From contig NZ_SZNM01000001.1 in the NCBI RefSeq assembly GCF_005870085.1, positions 248,001-312,000 of the forward strand: 64,000 bases of DNA. Direction: 5' to 3'. The notes under the pieces are model-generated. The model made no database searches, was not told where the DNA came from, and saw nothing but the letters and a program-made list of their open reading frames with translations. Source of the stretch: Aquibacillus sediminis (lineage in GTDB: Bacteria > Bacillota > Bacilli > Bacillales > Amphibacillaceae). Below are positions 37,616 to 47,498 of this stretch, piece by piece; the first letter of the stretch is position 1, and each line of letters opens with the position of its first letter. The translations under genes and the position numbers were made by a program.

Positions 37616-39472
37616 TTACCGAGCCTCCTCATCTAAATCTTCTTTATGAATGTGATGGCCATGATCATCCTTGATAGAACGGATAAACATTGTGCCTAAT
37701 GTTATGCCCATACCAATAAACAGAACAATTAGCCAGCTCGGATGATCGACTTGATAGATAAATCCAAATCCAGCAATAAATAAGCCCAAGGACATCACAA
37801 ATGGTAATATGGATGGATTTGGCATATGGATATCATCCAATGGTTCAGCAGGTGCCAGTTCTTTTCTTCCTTCTGTTTTTTCAATCCATAACGCATCTAA
37901 ACCACGTACAAGTGGTAATTGTTTAAAATTGTAATGTGGTACTGGATTTGGAATCGCCCATTCTAATGTACGTCCATTCCATGGATCACCACTTACCTGT
38001 TCTCCCTTTGTGGTTGTCACAATGATATTAATGACAAATACAATCGCACCAAACGCCATTAAAAATGCGCCTATAGTACTGATAACATTTCCTAATTCGA
38101 GTTCTTGGTTTGGTAGGTACACCGCATAACGACGTGGCATTCCCATTAACCCAAGGAAATGTTGAATCATAAAGGTTAGGTGAAAACCAAAGAAAAATGT
38201 CCAAAAGGTAATTTTGCCTAATGTTTCATTTAAAATTTTACCAAACATTTTTGGCCACCAATAATGAAGACCCGCAAAAATAGCGAACACTACCCCACCT
38301 ACAATTACGTAGTGAAAGTGTGCCACAACAAAGTACGAATCATGATATTGATAATCTGCAGGTGCAGTCGCAACCATGACACCAGTCATCCCACCGATCG
38401 TAAATGATGGTATAAAGCCTAATGACCATAGCATGGCAGAATTAATCTTAATGTTACCGCCCCAAAGCGTAAACAACCAGTTAAAGATTTTAATACCAGT
38501 CGGTACGGCAATTGCCATTGTTGCTACAGCAAAAATAGAGTTAGCTGCAGGTCCCATACCAACTGTAAACATGTGGTGGGCCCATACCATAAATCCTAAG
38601 AAACCAATTAGTACAGTAGCAAACACCATGGCTGTATAACCAAATAAACGCTTTTTGGAAAATGTTGGTATAACTTCACTAAACACCCCAAAAGCAGGAA
38701 GAATTAAAATGTATACTTCAGGGTGACCAAAAATCCAGAATAAGTGCTCCCATATAATCGAGTTACCACCTAAGCTTGCATCGAAAAATCCAGAACCAAA
38801 TAAGCGGTCAAACATTAGTAAGAATAAACCAATAGTTAATGCTGGAAATGCAAATAAAATAAGAGCACTTACCACAAATGTTGTCCAGGTAAATAAAGGC
38901 ATACGCATATAGGTCATACCTGGCGCTCTCATGTTAATAATTGTAACTAAAAAGTTAATACCTGCAATTAATGTACCCGCACCAGATATCTGTAACCCTA
39001 GAACATAAAAGTCAACTCCATGTCCAGGCGATACAACCGATAAAGGTGCATACGCTGTCCATCCAGCATCGGGTGCTCCACCTAAGAACCAACTACAATT
39101 AAGTAGAATACCCCCAAATGCAAACAACCAAAACCCTAACGAGTTTAAAAATGGAAATGCAACATCCCTTGCGCCTATTTGCAATGGGACAACAGCATTC
39201 ATTAATGCAAATATTAACGGCATGGCCGCTAAAAAGATCATCGTAGTTCCATGCATTGTCATTATTTCGTTATAAAAACCATTACTTACGAAATCATTGT
39301 TTGGCTGTATTAGCTGAATACGAATCGCTAACGCTTCCAGCCCACCAAGTATGAAGAAAAACCCACCACCAATTAAATAGAGCACAGCTATTTTTTTGTG
39401 ATCGACAGTGGTTAAGTAATCCCATAACGTGGCGGCGAATCCTTGTTTTTGCGTCATTGTAGTAGAGCTCAC
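37616..39472 (-). CDS. ctaD: Cytochrome c oxidase subunit I (CtaD)
   Basis: Catalytic heme-copper subunit, 618 residues and about 14 helices, as for caa3-type oxidases. Low-spin and high-spin heme and CuB ligands are present: MTMHGTTMIFL, HPEVYILILPAFG (His-Tyr crosslink), WAHHMFTVGM and HFHYVIVGG. The start is GTG at 39470-39472 after AAGGGAGG. Proton-pathway residues are consistent with an A-type oxidase. Functions with CtaC, CtaE and CtaF. Confidence 0.97.
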   Translation of the reverse strand: MSSTTMTQKQGFAATLWDYLTTVDHKKIAVLYLIGGGFFFILGGLEALAIRIQLIQPNNDFVSNGFYNEIMTMHGTTMIFLAAMPLIFALMNAVVPLQIGARDVAFPFLNSLGFWLFAFGGILLNCSWFLGGAPDAGWTAYAPLSVVSPGHGVDFYVLGLQISGAGTLIAGINFLVTIINMRAPGMTYMRMPLFTWTTFVVSALILFAFPALTIGLFLLMFDRLFGSGFFDASLGGNSIIWEHLFWIFGHPEVYILILPAFGVFSEVIPTFSKKRLFGYTAMVFATVLIGFLGFMVWAHHMFTVGMGPAANSIFAVATMAIAVPTGIKIFNWLFTLWGGNIKINSAMLWSLGFIPSFTIGGMTGVMVATAPADYQYHDSYFVVAHFHYVIVGGVVFAIFAGLHYWWPKMFGKILNETLGKITFWTFFFGFHLTFMIQHFLGLMGMPRRYAVYLPNQELELGNVISTIGAFLMAFGAIVFVINIIVTTTKGEQVSGDPWNGRTLEWAIPNPVPHYNFKQLPLVRGLDALWIEKTEGRKELAPAEPLDDIHMPNPSILPFVMSLGLFIAGFGFIYQVDHPSWLIVLFIGMGITLGTMFIRSIKDDHGHHIHKEDLDEEAR

Positions 39473-39510
39473 GCTTATAAACCTCCCTTAACCTCTTCCA
39501 TCCCTAATTT

Positions 39511-40620
39511 TTATTGTTCGACAGTTAAACCTTCACCCGCATCATCAGGCGTGATTTCGGATGGTTGTAACTGCATTAAGTAATCAGCAATTTTACTTGC
39601 TTCTTCTTCACCGAAACTTTCATCTGATAGATATCCTGCATCTGTCATTTTATTACCTGGCTTTAACTCATCAGGATTTAGAATCCAATTAACAAGATCC
39701 TCTTTAGAATATTGCTCATCTACAGCACTAGGTATAACCCCAGCAACCTTTGTGCGATCACCAAAGTTTGTTAAATTTGGTCCAATGGCAGTTGGTGAAG
39801 ATCCAATCGCGTGACAATTGATACAACTATACTCATCGAATAGCTCTCGACCTTCTTGTACTGCTTCCGTTGCATCTTGAGCGACAGTTTCCTCTGGATC
39901 AACATTTTGCATGTCCGCAACCCATGTTTCAAATTCTTCAGGACTTACTGCAATAATTTTGAAGTCCATTAACGAGTGTGATGGTCCACAGAACTCTGCA
40001 CATTTACCATAATAAACGCCTTCTTCATTTGCTTCGATATACATTGTGTTTTCATTTTCAGGGTTTGTATCCATTTTCCCTGTGATAGAAGGAACCCAAA
40101 ATGAATGGATCACATCACTTGACATCATGTTTAAATAAACACGTTCTCCAGTTGGAATGTACAAGTCTTGACTTGTTTGAATATCTTGCTCGTCATAATT
40201 GAAATGCCACCAGTATTGATTACCAGTTACATTAATATTCAGAGCATCCCCTTTGCTTGATTCATCTGCAAGATCAAATGTTGCTTGCACGGTTGGTACA
40301 GCAATAATTAATAATAATAGAATTGGAATTGCTGTCCAGACAACCTCTAATACTTTGTTCCCCTCTGTTTGTTTCGGAATAAAATCTTCTTGCCCTTTCT
40401 TTTGTCGGAAACGGACTAAGACAAACACAAAAATAGCCATTACGACCAAAAAGACAAATACCATAACGACTAATGGAAGGATAATAAGATCTAATGATAC
40501 CTCAGCCCCATAGCCTTTAGGTAAAAAGGCAGTTAAGTTTTCTTTTCCGCATCCTGATAGTATGAATGTAAGTAAGCTTAACAAAAACAGAACACGAATT
40601 TTTCCCATCCAACCTTTCAT
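39511..40620 (-). CDS. ctaC: Cytochrome c oxidase subunit II with fused cytochrome c (CtaC)
   Basis: Lipoprotein subunit of 369 residues that receives electrons. A lipobox (TFILSGC, Cys24) and two helices (about 42-70, 90-112) precede the CuA domain with His172 and the CAEFCGPSH cluster (Cys207, Cys211, His215). A C-terminal cytochrome c domain has CINCH (266-270) and a methionine ligand in GNKM near 334. The fused cytochrome marks the enzyme as caa3 type. GAGAGG lies upstream of the ATG. Confidence 0.97.
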   Translation of the reverse strand: MKGWMGKIRVLFLLSLLTFILSGCGKENLTAFLPKGYGAEVSLDLIILPLVVMVFVFLVVMAIFVFVLVRFRQKKGQEDFIPKQTEGNKVLEVVWTAIPILLLLIIAVPTVQATFDLADESSKGDALNINVTGNQYWWHFNYDEQDIQTSQDLYIPTGERVYLNMMSSDVIHSFWVPSITGKMDTNPENENTMYIEANEEGVYYGKCAEFCGPSHSLMDFKIIAVSPEEFETWVADMQNVDPEETVAQDATEAVQEGRELFDEYSCINCHAIGSSPTAIGPNLTNFGDRTKVAGVIPSAVDEQYSKEDLVNWILNPDELKPGNKMTDAGYLSDESFGEEEASKIADYLMQLQPSEITPDDAGEGLTVEQ

Positions 40621-40686
40621 GAAAATACCTCTCTTTCTTTTAAAATCCTTTTTTATTTTAATTAGAATATTAATGAATATCCTAAT

Positions 40687-41619
40687 TTAATAAATAACAG
40701 GTGGTATTGTGATGACAATCATAGTTAGAAACATAATCATTAAGTATAATAGTGAATAAATAAACATCCAATTCGCCCATTTCAAATCATCTTTATTTGA
40801 CAATCCTCTTAGGCTTAACAATAACCAGCCTATATTTAGAATGGATGCAATAATCATAAAAACGTTTCCTAATGAATGTAAATAAAATGGTAACGGTAAT
40901 AAACAAATAACATAAATAATCATTTGTCGTTTCGTCATTGAAAAACCGTATTTAACAGGAAGCATTGGTACCCCTACAGATCTGTATTCTTCACATTTTT
41001 TCATAGCCAATGCTAAGAAATGTGGTGTTTGCCAAATAAAAATCATTAAGAACATAATAACCGCAGCAATATGTAGTGTTGGATCAACCGCTGCCCAGCC
41101 AATTAAAGGCGGTACTGCGCCAGATAAACTTCCAATTGCTGTGTTTAATGTGTATCTTCTTTTTGACCACATTGTATACAGTATAAAATAGGAAAACCAG
41201 CCAATGGCACCAAATATTGCTGCTTGAATCGTTGTGAGCATCAATAAAATGAAACCAACAACTGAAAAACTTACACCAATAACTAGGATATAAGGTAGTG
41301 GAATGGTACCTGTTACGGTTGGTCTACTTTGCGTTCTCTTCATGACTGTATCGATGTCTCGATCATAGTAATTATTAAGTACACTTGCGCCAGCGATCAC
41401 AAAACCAGTACCAACCATCGTAATAAACATTGTTTTCCAATGATCAGCAAATGCTGATTCCGTAAAGTAGAGTGCAAGCCAAAAACCTGCAAAAGCAGTC
41501 ATTACATTAGAATTTATAATTCCTGTTTTAATCAATGCTTTAAAATCAGTCCAAAAAGTTACTGGACGATGATCATTTGGACGATCAACATGCAATGTTG
41601 ATGTTTCCACCTTATTCAT
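40687..41619 (-). CDS. ctaB: Protoheme IX farnesyltransferase CtaB (heme O synthase)
   Basis: UbiA-family prenyltransferase converting heme B to heme O. The 310-residue protein has nine helices, the first aspartate motif NNYYDRDIDTVMKRT (about 83-97) and the second region MFLMIFIWQTPHFLALAMK. It precedes ctaC, and ctaA diverges on the other side, the standard Bacillus order. GGGGGGGC precedes the ATG. Confidence 0.96.
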   Translation of the reverse strand: MNKVETSTLHVDRPNDHRPVTFWTDFKALIKTGIINSNVMTAFAGFWLALYFTESAFADHWKTMFITMVGTGFVIAGASVLNNYYDRDIDTVMKRTQSRPTVTGTIPLPYILVIGVSFSVVGFILLMLTTIQAAIFGAIGWFSYFILYTMWSKRRYTLNTAIGSLSGAVPPLIGWAAVDPTLHIAAVIMFLMIFIWQTPHFLALAMKKCEEYRSVGVPMLPVKYGFSMTKRQMIIYVICLLPLPFYLHSLGNVFMIIASILNIGWLLLSLRGLSNKDDLKWANWMFIYSLLYLMIMFLTMIVITIPPVIY

Positions 41620-42200
41620 TTCATTGCCCCCCCTCTATCCCAATATACATATCCCTTACAATTTCTCTCTTTTTATATTAAATATTGCAAGGTCGAAAAT
41701 ATTGTACCATGTTATAATTATTCTATCTATTAACCAACTCAACACACTTAATTTTGACAATTTTGTGAACCCCCGATACATCCAACGAAAATGTAATAAA
41801 ATGTCCACAATAAAAAGGTGATCGAGCAACCCACTATTAGACTTCCTCTATAGCTGAAATCTAAGCAAATCGCTTGTTATCAAGGTTCTCACAAAAATTT
41901 TTAATTAACACACATAGAATTATTTCCAAAATAAAACAAAACTCCTTTATTTATTTCTAGCAAACAAAGGCTTACAATGCAACCTTTTTATACTTTTAAG
42001 TGAAAATAGTTTAAAATCATGATACGATATTTTAACAATCCTCTTTATAAACTAGGAGAAGATTTTTTCCTTATTGCAGCATTGTCTACAAAAATTGTCG
42101 TATCAATCATAAGACAAATGCGCCTTTTTTTATTATAATATTTTTTGTGCTAGTAAAATTTATTTCAAACAAAATATCCACTTGGATAAGAGGTGGTGCA
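41620..42200. other. Divergent control region between ctaB and ctaA
   Basis: About 580 bp, AT-rich, with no gene. It should contain the promoters of both heme A synthesis genes. On the plus side a hairpin followed by seven T (42079-42130) sits about 70 bp before ctaA. In B. subtilis this gap binds ResD and carries several ctaA promoters; I found no unambiguous ResD or CcpA site. Confidence 0.6.
42079..42130 (+). terminator. Possible attenuator in the ctaA leader
   Basis: GCATTGTCT (42079-42087) pairs with AGACAAATGC (42112-42121) with one bulged A, followed by GCC and seven T (42124-42130). It lies upstream of ctaA and there is no upstream plus-strand gene to terminate. The loop contains repeats of ATTGTC that could form an alternative pairing. 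Confidence 0.45.
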
Positions 42201-43091
42201 ATGGTAAAAACACTTAAGAATCTATCTATTATCGCTACCATATCAATGATTTTCGTATTAATCGGTGGTGCGCTTGTTACGAAAACGGACTCTGGTATGG
42301 GATGCGGAGCGAATTGGCCATTCTGTGAAGGGGAATTGTCATCTGCTCTAATTATCGAATTAAGTCACCGATTAGTATCCGGAATTGCAGGAATTGTTGT
42401 TTTATTATTATCTCTTTTATCTTGGAAATACATAGGGCACATACGTGAAGCAAAATTTTTATCGTTTATTTCTATCTTTTTTCTAATTTTACAAGGATTA
42501 ATTGGGGCTGCGGCCGTATTATGGTCTCAATCTGATTTTATCCTAGCATTGCATTTTGGAATTTCTCTTATTTCCTTTGCTGCGGTCTTTCTATTAACAT
42601 TACTCATTTTTGAGATTGACCAAAAATTTGATGCAAATGCACTGGTGATTAATAAAAAATGGAGAAGACAGATTTATGGATTAACTATTTATATTTTAAT
42701 AGTGGTCTACACCGGGGCATTAGTCCGCCATGTTGAAGCAAGCTTGGCATGTACGGGGTGGCCTTTTTGTATGAATGGTAACCCTTTAAACTTTTCAAAT
42801 TTTCAGTTTGGGCAATGGGTACAAATGGGACATCGACTTGCTGCTGGTATTGCATTTATATGGACAGTATATCTAGCGATAGGAATTAAAAAACAGTATT
42901 CAGAAAGTAGAGTAATAGCTGGTGGATTTACACTATTGATCGTACTAATGATAATGCAAGTACTACTAGGTGCAATGGTTATATTTAGTTTAGGTAACCT
43001 ATTTTTTGCACTATTACATGCACTAGTTATTACCATTTATTTTGGGGTACTTTGTTATTTTATCTTACTTTCAACTAGAAGCGTGAAATAG
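42201..43091 (+). CDS. ctaA: Heme A synthase CtaA
   Basis: Oxidises heme O to heme A in the membrane. The 296-residue protein has eight helices in two four-helix halves with the histidine motifs LSHRLVSGIAG and MGHRLAAGIAF, and paired-cysteine segments CGANWPFCEG and CTGWPFCMNG typical of Bacillus CtaA. ATG at 42201 follows AGAGGTGG; 18 further upstream codons are unsupported. Divergent from ctaB. Confidence 0.95.
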   Translation: MVKTLKNLSIIATISMIFVLIGGALVTKTDSGMGCGANWPFCEGELSSALIIELSHRLVSGIAGIVVLLLSLLSWKYIGHIREAKFLSFISIFFLILQGLIGAAAVLWSQSDFILALHFGISLISFAAVFLLTLLIFEIDQKFDANALVINKKWRRQIYGLTIYILIVVYTGALVRHVEASLACTGWPFCMNGNPLNFSNFQFGQWVQMGHRLAAGIAFIWTVYLAIGIKKQYSESRVIAGGFTLLIVLMIMQVLLGAMVIFSLGNLFFALLHALVITIYFGVLCYFILLSTRSVK

Positions 43092-43121
43092 TACAAAAGT
43101 GCAAGAAAATTATTACCTTTT

Positions 43122-43160
43122 AAAAAAGTGGGCTCTCGTATATGAGAGCCCACTTTTTTT
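43122..43160 (+). terminator. Bidirectional terminator between ctaA and ftsW
   Basis: AAAAAAGTGGGCTCTC / GAGAGCCCACTTTTTT, a 16-bp stem between convergent genes. Confidence 0.92.
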
Positions 43161-43164
43161 CAGT

Positions 43165-44328
43165 TTAATTTGAATGTGATACATGTCCTTTTTCTGTTTT
43201 TAAACTAGTTTTATTATGGTATATTTGCTTAGCTTTAACTGTTCTAGCGATATTGTTTAAAACTCCCATTGAAAACATCATAATTAATAATGAGGATCCT
43301 CCATAACTAACAAAAGGAAGCGGAACGCCTGTAATTGGTAATACCCCACTGATGGCACCTAAATTAATAAACGTTTGGATCCCAACCATGGAAGATATTC
43401 CAATTGCTAACATAGAGCCAAAACTATCTTCACATATTTTAGATATGTATAACCCCCGTAAGACAATCGTTGCCAATAAACCGATAACAATTAGAATACC
43501 AATATAGCCTAATTCTTCTGCTATAACAGCCATTATAAAATCATTGTATGGTTCTGTTAAGTAGCCAAGCTTTTGCACTCCCTGTCCTAATCCTTCTCCA
43601 GTCCATCCACCAGTTCCAATTGCGACATAGGATTGAATTAGTTGATATCCACTATCCTGAGGATCCGAAAAAGGTTGGTAAGCTCCTGTAAATCTTGATA
43701 GACGTTCTTCATTTATCATATTACCAAAGGCTAAACCAATTACAACAAGACCAGATACAATTAACAATAATAAATGTTTCAATTTAATTCCTGAACTAAA
43801 TATAACTGAACAAGCAATTAAAAAAACAATTGCAGCTGTACCTAGGTCTGGTTGAAGGACTATTAATCCTAGCATGAGGCACGTTAATACTAACGGTGGC
43901 AATACTCCTGTTTTAAAATCGTTGATATATTGTTGTTTTTTGGAATAAACAGATGCTAAATACATAACTAAACCTAACTTCACAAATTCAGCCGGTTGAA
44001 ATTGAAAACCACCAATTCGAAGCCATGCTTGATTTCCTTTTATATCCTGCCCAAATAATAAAACTGCAACTAATAATAAAATTAAACCTACGACTATGAT
44101 TTTAATAAACTTCTGATAGAAACGGTATTGAAAAAAACATGCAAAAACAAAACCACAAAGTCCTAGTAAAAATGTAATTGATTGCCGCTGCATAAAATAA
44201 TGTGGTGGTAATCCATTGATTACAGCAGTAACCATACTAGCGCTATATATCATGACAATTCCAAATGCAGCTAAAACCAACGGAGTAAATACTAGTGTAA
44301 AATCAAAAGTTTTCCATTTATGTTTCAT
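43165..44328 (-). CDS. ftsW: FtsW, SEDS-family septal peptidoglycan polymerase
   Basis: A 387-residue SEDS glycosyltransferase with about ten helices and the motifs VMIYSASMVTAVI, FQPAEFVKLGLVMYLAS, QPDLGTAAIVF, DSGYQLIQSYVAIGTGGWTG and PLPFVSYGGSSLL. It sits between ylaN and the cta genes, the position of B. subtilis ftsW (ylaO), so it is read as the vegetative septal enzyme paired with PbpB; the paralogue at 5452 is SpoVE. pycA, normally between ftsW and ctaA, is not present. AAGGAG precedes the ATG. Confidence 0.93.
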   Translation of the reverse strand: MKHKWKTFDFTLVFTPLVLAAFGIVMIYSASMVTAVINGLPPHYFMQRQSITFLLGLCGFVFACFFQYRFYQKFIKIIVVGLILLLVAVLLFGQDIKGNQAWLRIGGFQFQPAEFVKLGLVMYLASVYSKKQQYINDFKTGVLPPLVLTCLMLGLIVLQPDLGTAAIVFLIACSVIFSSGIKLKHLLLLIVSGLVVIGLAFGNMINEERLSRFTGAYQPFSDPQDSGYQLIQSYVAIGTGGWTGEGLGQGVQKLGYLTEPYNDFIMAVIAEELGYIGILIVIGLLATIVLRGLYISKICEDSFGSMLAIGISSMVGIQTFINLGAISGVLPITGVPLPFVSYGGSSLLIMMFSMGVLNNIARTVKAKQIYHNKTSLKTEKGHVSHSN

Positions 44329-44752
44329 GCTTTTACTCCTTACTTAATTATTCCTTGGTAATTGAATCTACTTAAATATACCACAAGTATATTACTGTAA
44401 ACATCATCTATATGTACTAATAATTCAAATTACTAGACTCTACTAATTTAGAATCCCTGTTCATCATCGAAAGAAATTGCATTCAGGAAAAGCCCAGTCC
44501 TGATTCAGCGTCTCCAAGGCAAAAAACGCCACGTCGGTGTTCGTCTAAAAAATTTTTTTGGGTGAACAAGAGCTTGCATTTTATGAAAACTTGTTAACTG
44601 ATAGTTCACGACTAAAACGAATGTGCACTGATTTGCCTTACAAGATTTGTTATACTGCCCATACACCTTTGTATGATGTAGATACCTCTTACTGTATAAA
44701 AAAACCTTGCCATTTTGGCAAAGCTTTTGTAATTCTATTAAGCTAAAAACAT
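44329..44752. other. Gap with degenerate sequence between ylaN and ftsW
   Basis: 424 bp without a supported gene. It contains a CTGATTCAGCGTCTCC segment and the minus-strand 12-mer GGCGTTTTTTGC (44519-44530) seen in two other gaps. A short plus-strand frame (about 44558-44743) starts LGEQELAFYENLLTD, which faintly resembles the C-terminal end of type I restriction HsdR subunits but is too short to call. Confidence 0.45.
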
Positions 44753-45034
44753 TCAAGACTTTTGAGCAGCCTCATGTAAAACATTTAATTGCCTTTCCAA
44801 GTTATCAAGAAGTTGTTTACCATCTGCTTCGCTTACAAGATTTAATCGAACAGCAAAATCAATTTCTCTTGATAAGCCAAACATTTGTGTATCCAATACT
44901 TCTTCATATAGTGGACATTGAGGCATCGTTAAATTGTCCATTTGAACTTTGATTAACTTTAAAATTTTATCAGCATCAGCCTTAAGAAGGGCATAGGCTT
45001 TCTCAGAATCACTTACAGCCACCTCTGGTATCAC
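44753..45034 (-). CDS. ylaN: YlaN (Fur-associated protein Fpa family)
   Basis: A small cytoplasmic helical protein of 93 residues with the highly conserved block [20 protein letters not shown] and [13 protein letters not shown]. In Staphylococcus aureus the YlaN homologue binds iron and relieves Fur repression. The start is GTG at 45032-45034 with GGAGGGG 6 bp before it; that gives the same 93 residues as B. subtilis. An earlier ATG at 45061 overlaps the ribosome-binding site region and is rejected. Confidence 0.92.
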   Translation of the reverse strand: MIPEVAVSDSEKAYALLKADADKILKLIKVQMDNLTMPQCPLYEEVLDTQMFGLSREIDFAVRLNLVSEADGKQLLDNLERQLNVLHEAAQKS

Positions 45035-45123
45035 AAAAATCCCCTCCGATAAACTAAACATTCTTAAGATTTATATTAGCGTTTATAGCAAAAAAATGCA
45101 AGGAATGATTGTGATAGCTGTGT

Positions 45124-46056
45124 TTAAAAAATAGACAGTTGTGTTTGATCGGAAATCCTTTTCAGTAACTTCAAGCCTACGACACTATTCCCTTTTTCAT
45201 TTAGATTTGGTCCATATACACCAATTCCCCCAAATCCTTTCACACTTCCTAAAATTGCACCAGATACACCACTTTTAGCCGGTATCCCTACTTCAATAGC
45301 AAATGAACCTGATGCATCATACATCCCACATGTAACCATAAATGTTTTGCAGATCCGTGCGAAATGTTCAGGGATAAGTTCTCTCCCTGTCCTAGGTTCT
45401 TTTCCATTATTTGCAAGAACTGCACCTAGTGTTGATAATTGCTCAATCGTTACCTCTATCGCACACTGTTTACAATAAACCTCTAGTAATTCCTCGACAT
45501 CCCCCTTAATAATATTCGTTTGCTTCATAAAATAACTAAGTGAGCGATTTAAAAATGCTGTATCAAATTCAGATGTGGCTACTTCAGTGTTATAGTGAAT
45601 GGAGGAATCACCAGTTAAATTACGAAAGAAGTTCAAAAGACGTTCCACTCTTTCACTTACATCTTTTCCTTTTATCATATCTGTTACAGCCAATGCTCCA
45701 GCATTAATCATAGGGTTCAACGGCTTAGAAGGGTTCGATGTCTCAAGCTTAGCTATCGAGTAGAACGGATCTCCCGTAGGTTCCATTCCCACCTTAGAAA
45801 ATACATACTCCTCTCCATGATCCATTAACGCCAATGCAAGCGAAATAACTTTTGAAACACTTTGCAATGTGAATGTTTTCTTTGTTACTCCACAACTAAC
45901 GGTATCCCCATTCACATATGAAATACTTACTGCTAAATCATTTGGATCTTGGCGTTCTAATGCTGGTATATAACTTGCGATTTTGCCTTGATTGACAAGT
46001 GGTTTAACATCTTCCAACCAGTTATTTAATTGTTTTTTTGTAATTTTTTGACTCAT
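45124..46056 (-). CDS. glsA: Glutaminase (YlaM/GlsA)
   Basis: Serine beta-lactamase-fold glutaminase hydrolysing glutamine to glutamate and ammonia. The 310-residue protein has the catalytic SVSK motif (LQSVSKVISL near residue 66), NPMINAGALAV and the C-terminal PAKSGVSGAILG. AAGGAG precedes the ATG. Its place next to ylaN and ylaL matches B. subtilis ylaM. Confidence 0.95.
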   Translation of the reverse strand: MSQKITKKQLNNWLEDVKPLVNQGKIASYIPALERQDPNDLAVSISYVNGDTVSCGVTKKTFTLQSVSKVISLALALMDHGEEYVFSKVGMEPTGDPFYSIAKLETSNPSKPLNPMINAGALAVTDMIKGKDVSERVERLLNFFRNLTGDSSIHYNTEVATSEFDTAFLNRSLSYFMKQTNIIKGDVEELLEVYCKQCAIEVTIEQLSTLGAVLANNGKEPRTGRELIPEHFARICKTFMVTCGMYDASGSFAIEVGIPAKSGVSGAILGSVKGFGGIGVYGPNLNEKGNSVVGLKLLKRISDQTQLSIF

Positions 46057-46135
46057 CTTATATCTCCTTACTGAAATTTAATTTAATCTCTGCTATTCTG
46101 TTAATAGAGTGCAAATAAGAAAGGTGGCAAATACT

Positions 46136-46615
46136 GTGATTATCCAATTAGAAGGAAAAGTTACATATCCAATTACACTAGATCCAACAGTTTGGATTTT
46201 TGATGATCGAAAAATTTTGTTTGAACAAGCTTTTAGTTCAGATAAACAAGATGCAGAGGAAGTTGATGAAATTAAAAAGGTTTCAGAACGATTTGAGCGC
46301 GAATACTTTATTAAACCACCAGTAAACCAAACCATAAAACGGTTTGAAGGTAAGAAGGTATTGGAAAATTCTTATGTAATGCCTATTCGTGATTTTATAC
46401 AAACAGCTGACATGAAAGCAGATGCAAAGCAAGTTCGAATTGAAACTGGTCATGAGCCTGTTTTCATTTCGATTGAACAATTAACAAATAGTTTGCTTCT
46501 TTTTGCTAAAGAGGGAAAACCACTAAAAGAAGATGGTCCTGCACATTTATTTTTTGGTGACGGTTCCAATGTCGATGAACCTATTAAAAATGTAAAAAAA
46601 CTTATTTTTGAATAA
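46136..46615 (+). CDS. ylaL: YlaL family protein
   Basis: A 159-residue protein, MIIQLEGKVTYPITLDPTVW at the N terminus, conserved in Bacillaceae at the ylaL position. It has been labelled peptidyl-prolyl isomerase in some genomes without clear motif support; I treat the function as unknown. Start is GTG at 46136, 8 bp after AAAGGTGG; another GTG at 46109 lies before that site. Divergent from glsA, followed by a terminator. Confidence 0.85.
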   Translation: MIIQLEGKVTYPITLDPTVWIFDDRKILFEQAFSSDKQDAEEVDEIKKVSERFEREYFIKPPVNQTIKRFEGKKVLENSYVMPIRDFIQTADMKADAKQVRIETGHEPVFISIEQLTNSLLLFAKEGKPLKEDGPAHLFFGDGSNVDEPIKNVKKLIFE

Positions 46616-46622
46616 TTAACGT

Positions 46623-46650
46623 GACTAGCACTCAGTGTTAGTCTTTTTTT
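46623..46650 (+). terminator. Terminator of ylaL
   Basis: GACTAGCACT / AGTGTTAGTC stem with one G-T wobble, followed by seven T. Confidence 0.82.
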
Positions 46651-46852
46651 CTTTATTAACTTCTCCCACCTATTTCAATCTGTATTCTCCTCCATTACAG
46701 TTGCTCGTAGCGTGACAAAAAGCAATCTTACTAAAACAACATACACAGCTGATAGGAAGATCCTTACTACTCATTATTTCTCCTTATTCGCTAACATATG
46801 TATAATCTAAAATTTTTCACAAAAAATACTGATAACAAAGGAGGAGTGCACT

Positions 46853-47461
46853 ATGGGTAGAAAATTGACCATTACAGTAATTACGCTTATGATTTCATTA
46901 ATGTTATATGGTTGCAACCAGGAAGAAGAAAATAGCTTACCTGAACAAGGGAATCAAGATTCACCTATTCAAGTAAAAAATTCTGATCCTGTTGAACAAA
47001 ATGAGGATCTCTCCAACCAAGAAATCGCCCAACACCTCGCTAACTTAGCCACAGATGTACCAACTGTTAATAATGCACAAGCAGTAGTGGCTGGCCCCTA
47101 TGCTGTTGTTGGTATCGATGTCGATAAAGAACTAGATCGATCACGGGTAAGTACAATCAAATATTCAGTAGCAGAAGCATTACATCATGATCCGTACGGG
47201 AAAACTGCCGTTGTTGTGGCGGATGCAGACGGTACGGAGCGTATACAAAAAATGGCAGATAAAATTAGGCAAGGACATCCCGTTGAAGGATTTGTTGATG
47301 AAGTGGCAGCTATTGTTGGCAGGTACATGCCAGAGTTCCCTATTAATGAAGATCAACCGAATACAACAGATCAAAATAAAGAAGTTGTTCCCGAAGATGA
47401 AAAAGAACAATTAGAGGAAATCCAAGACAATCAATCAAATAATCATAAAGATAAGAACTAA
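46853..47461 (+). CDS. ylaJ: YhcN/YlaJ family sporulation lipoprotein
   Basis: A 202-residue lipoprotein. The signal peptide ends in a lipobox (MLYGC, Cys21), followed by an acidic linker and a conserved domain (about 60-155: LANLATDVPTVNNAQAVVAG, AVVGIDVDKEL, KTAVVVADAD). YhcN/YlaJ proteins are forespore products found in spore membranes and are linked to germination. The C terminus is a highly charged tail. AAAGGAGG precedes the ATG. phoH2/ylaK, normally the next gene, is missing. Confidence 0.9.
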   Translation: MGRKLTITVITLMISLMLYGCNQEEENSLPEQGNQDSPIQVKNSDPVEQNEDLSNQEIAQHLANLATDVPTVNNAQAVVAGPYAVVGIDVDKELDRSRVSTIKYSVAEALHHDPYGKTAVVVADADGTERIQKMADKIRQGHPVEGFVDEVAAIVGRYMPEFPINEDQPNTTDQNKEVVPEDEKEQLEEIQDNQSNNHKDKN

Positions 47462-47463
47462 AC

Positions 47464-47498
47464 AAAAACCAGACCTATCGCATAAGGTCTGGTTTTTA
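47464..47498 (+). terminator. Terminator of ylaJ
   Basis: AAAAACCAGACC / GGTCTGGTTTTT, a 12-bp stem immediately after the stop codon with a T-rich tail. Confidence 0.9.

Noticed and set aside
44558-44746. Short plus-strand frame LGEQELAFYENLLTD, reminiscent of the end of HsdR restriction subunits
   Set aside because: The resemblance covers about 15 residues, the rest is not protein-like, and there is no ribosome-binding site; noted only as degenerate sequence in the gap.
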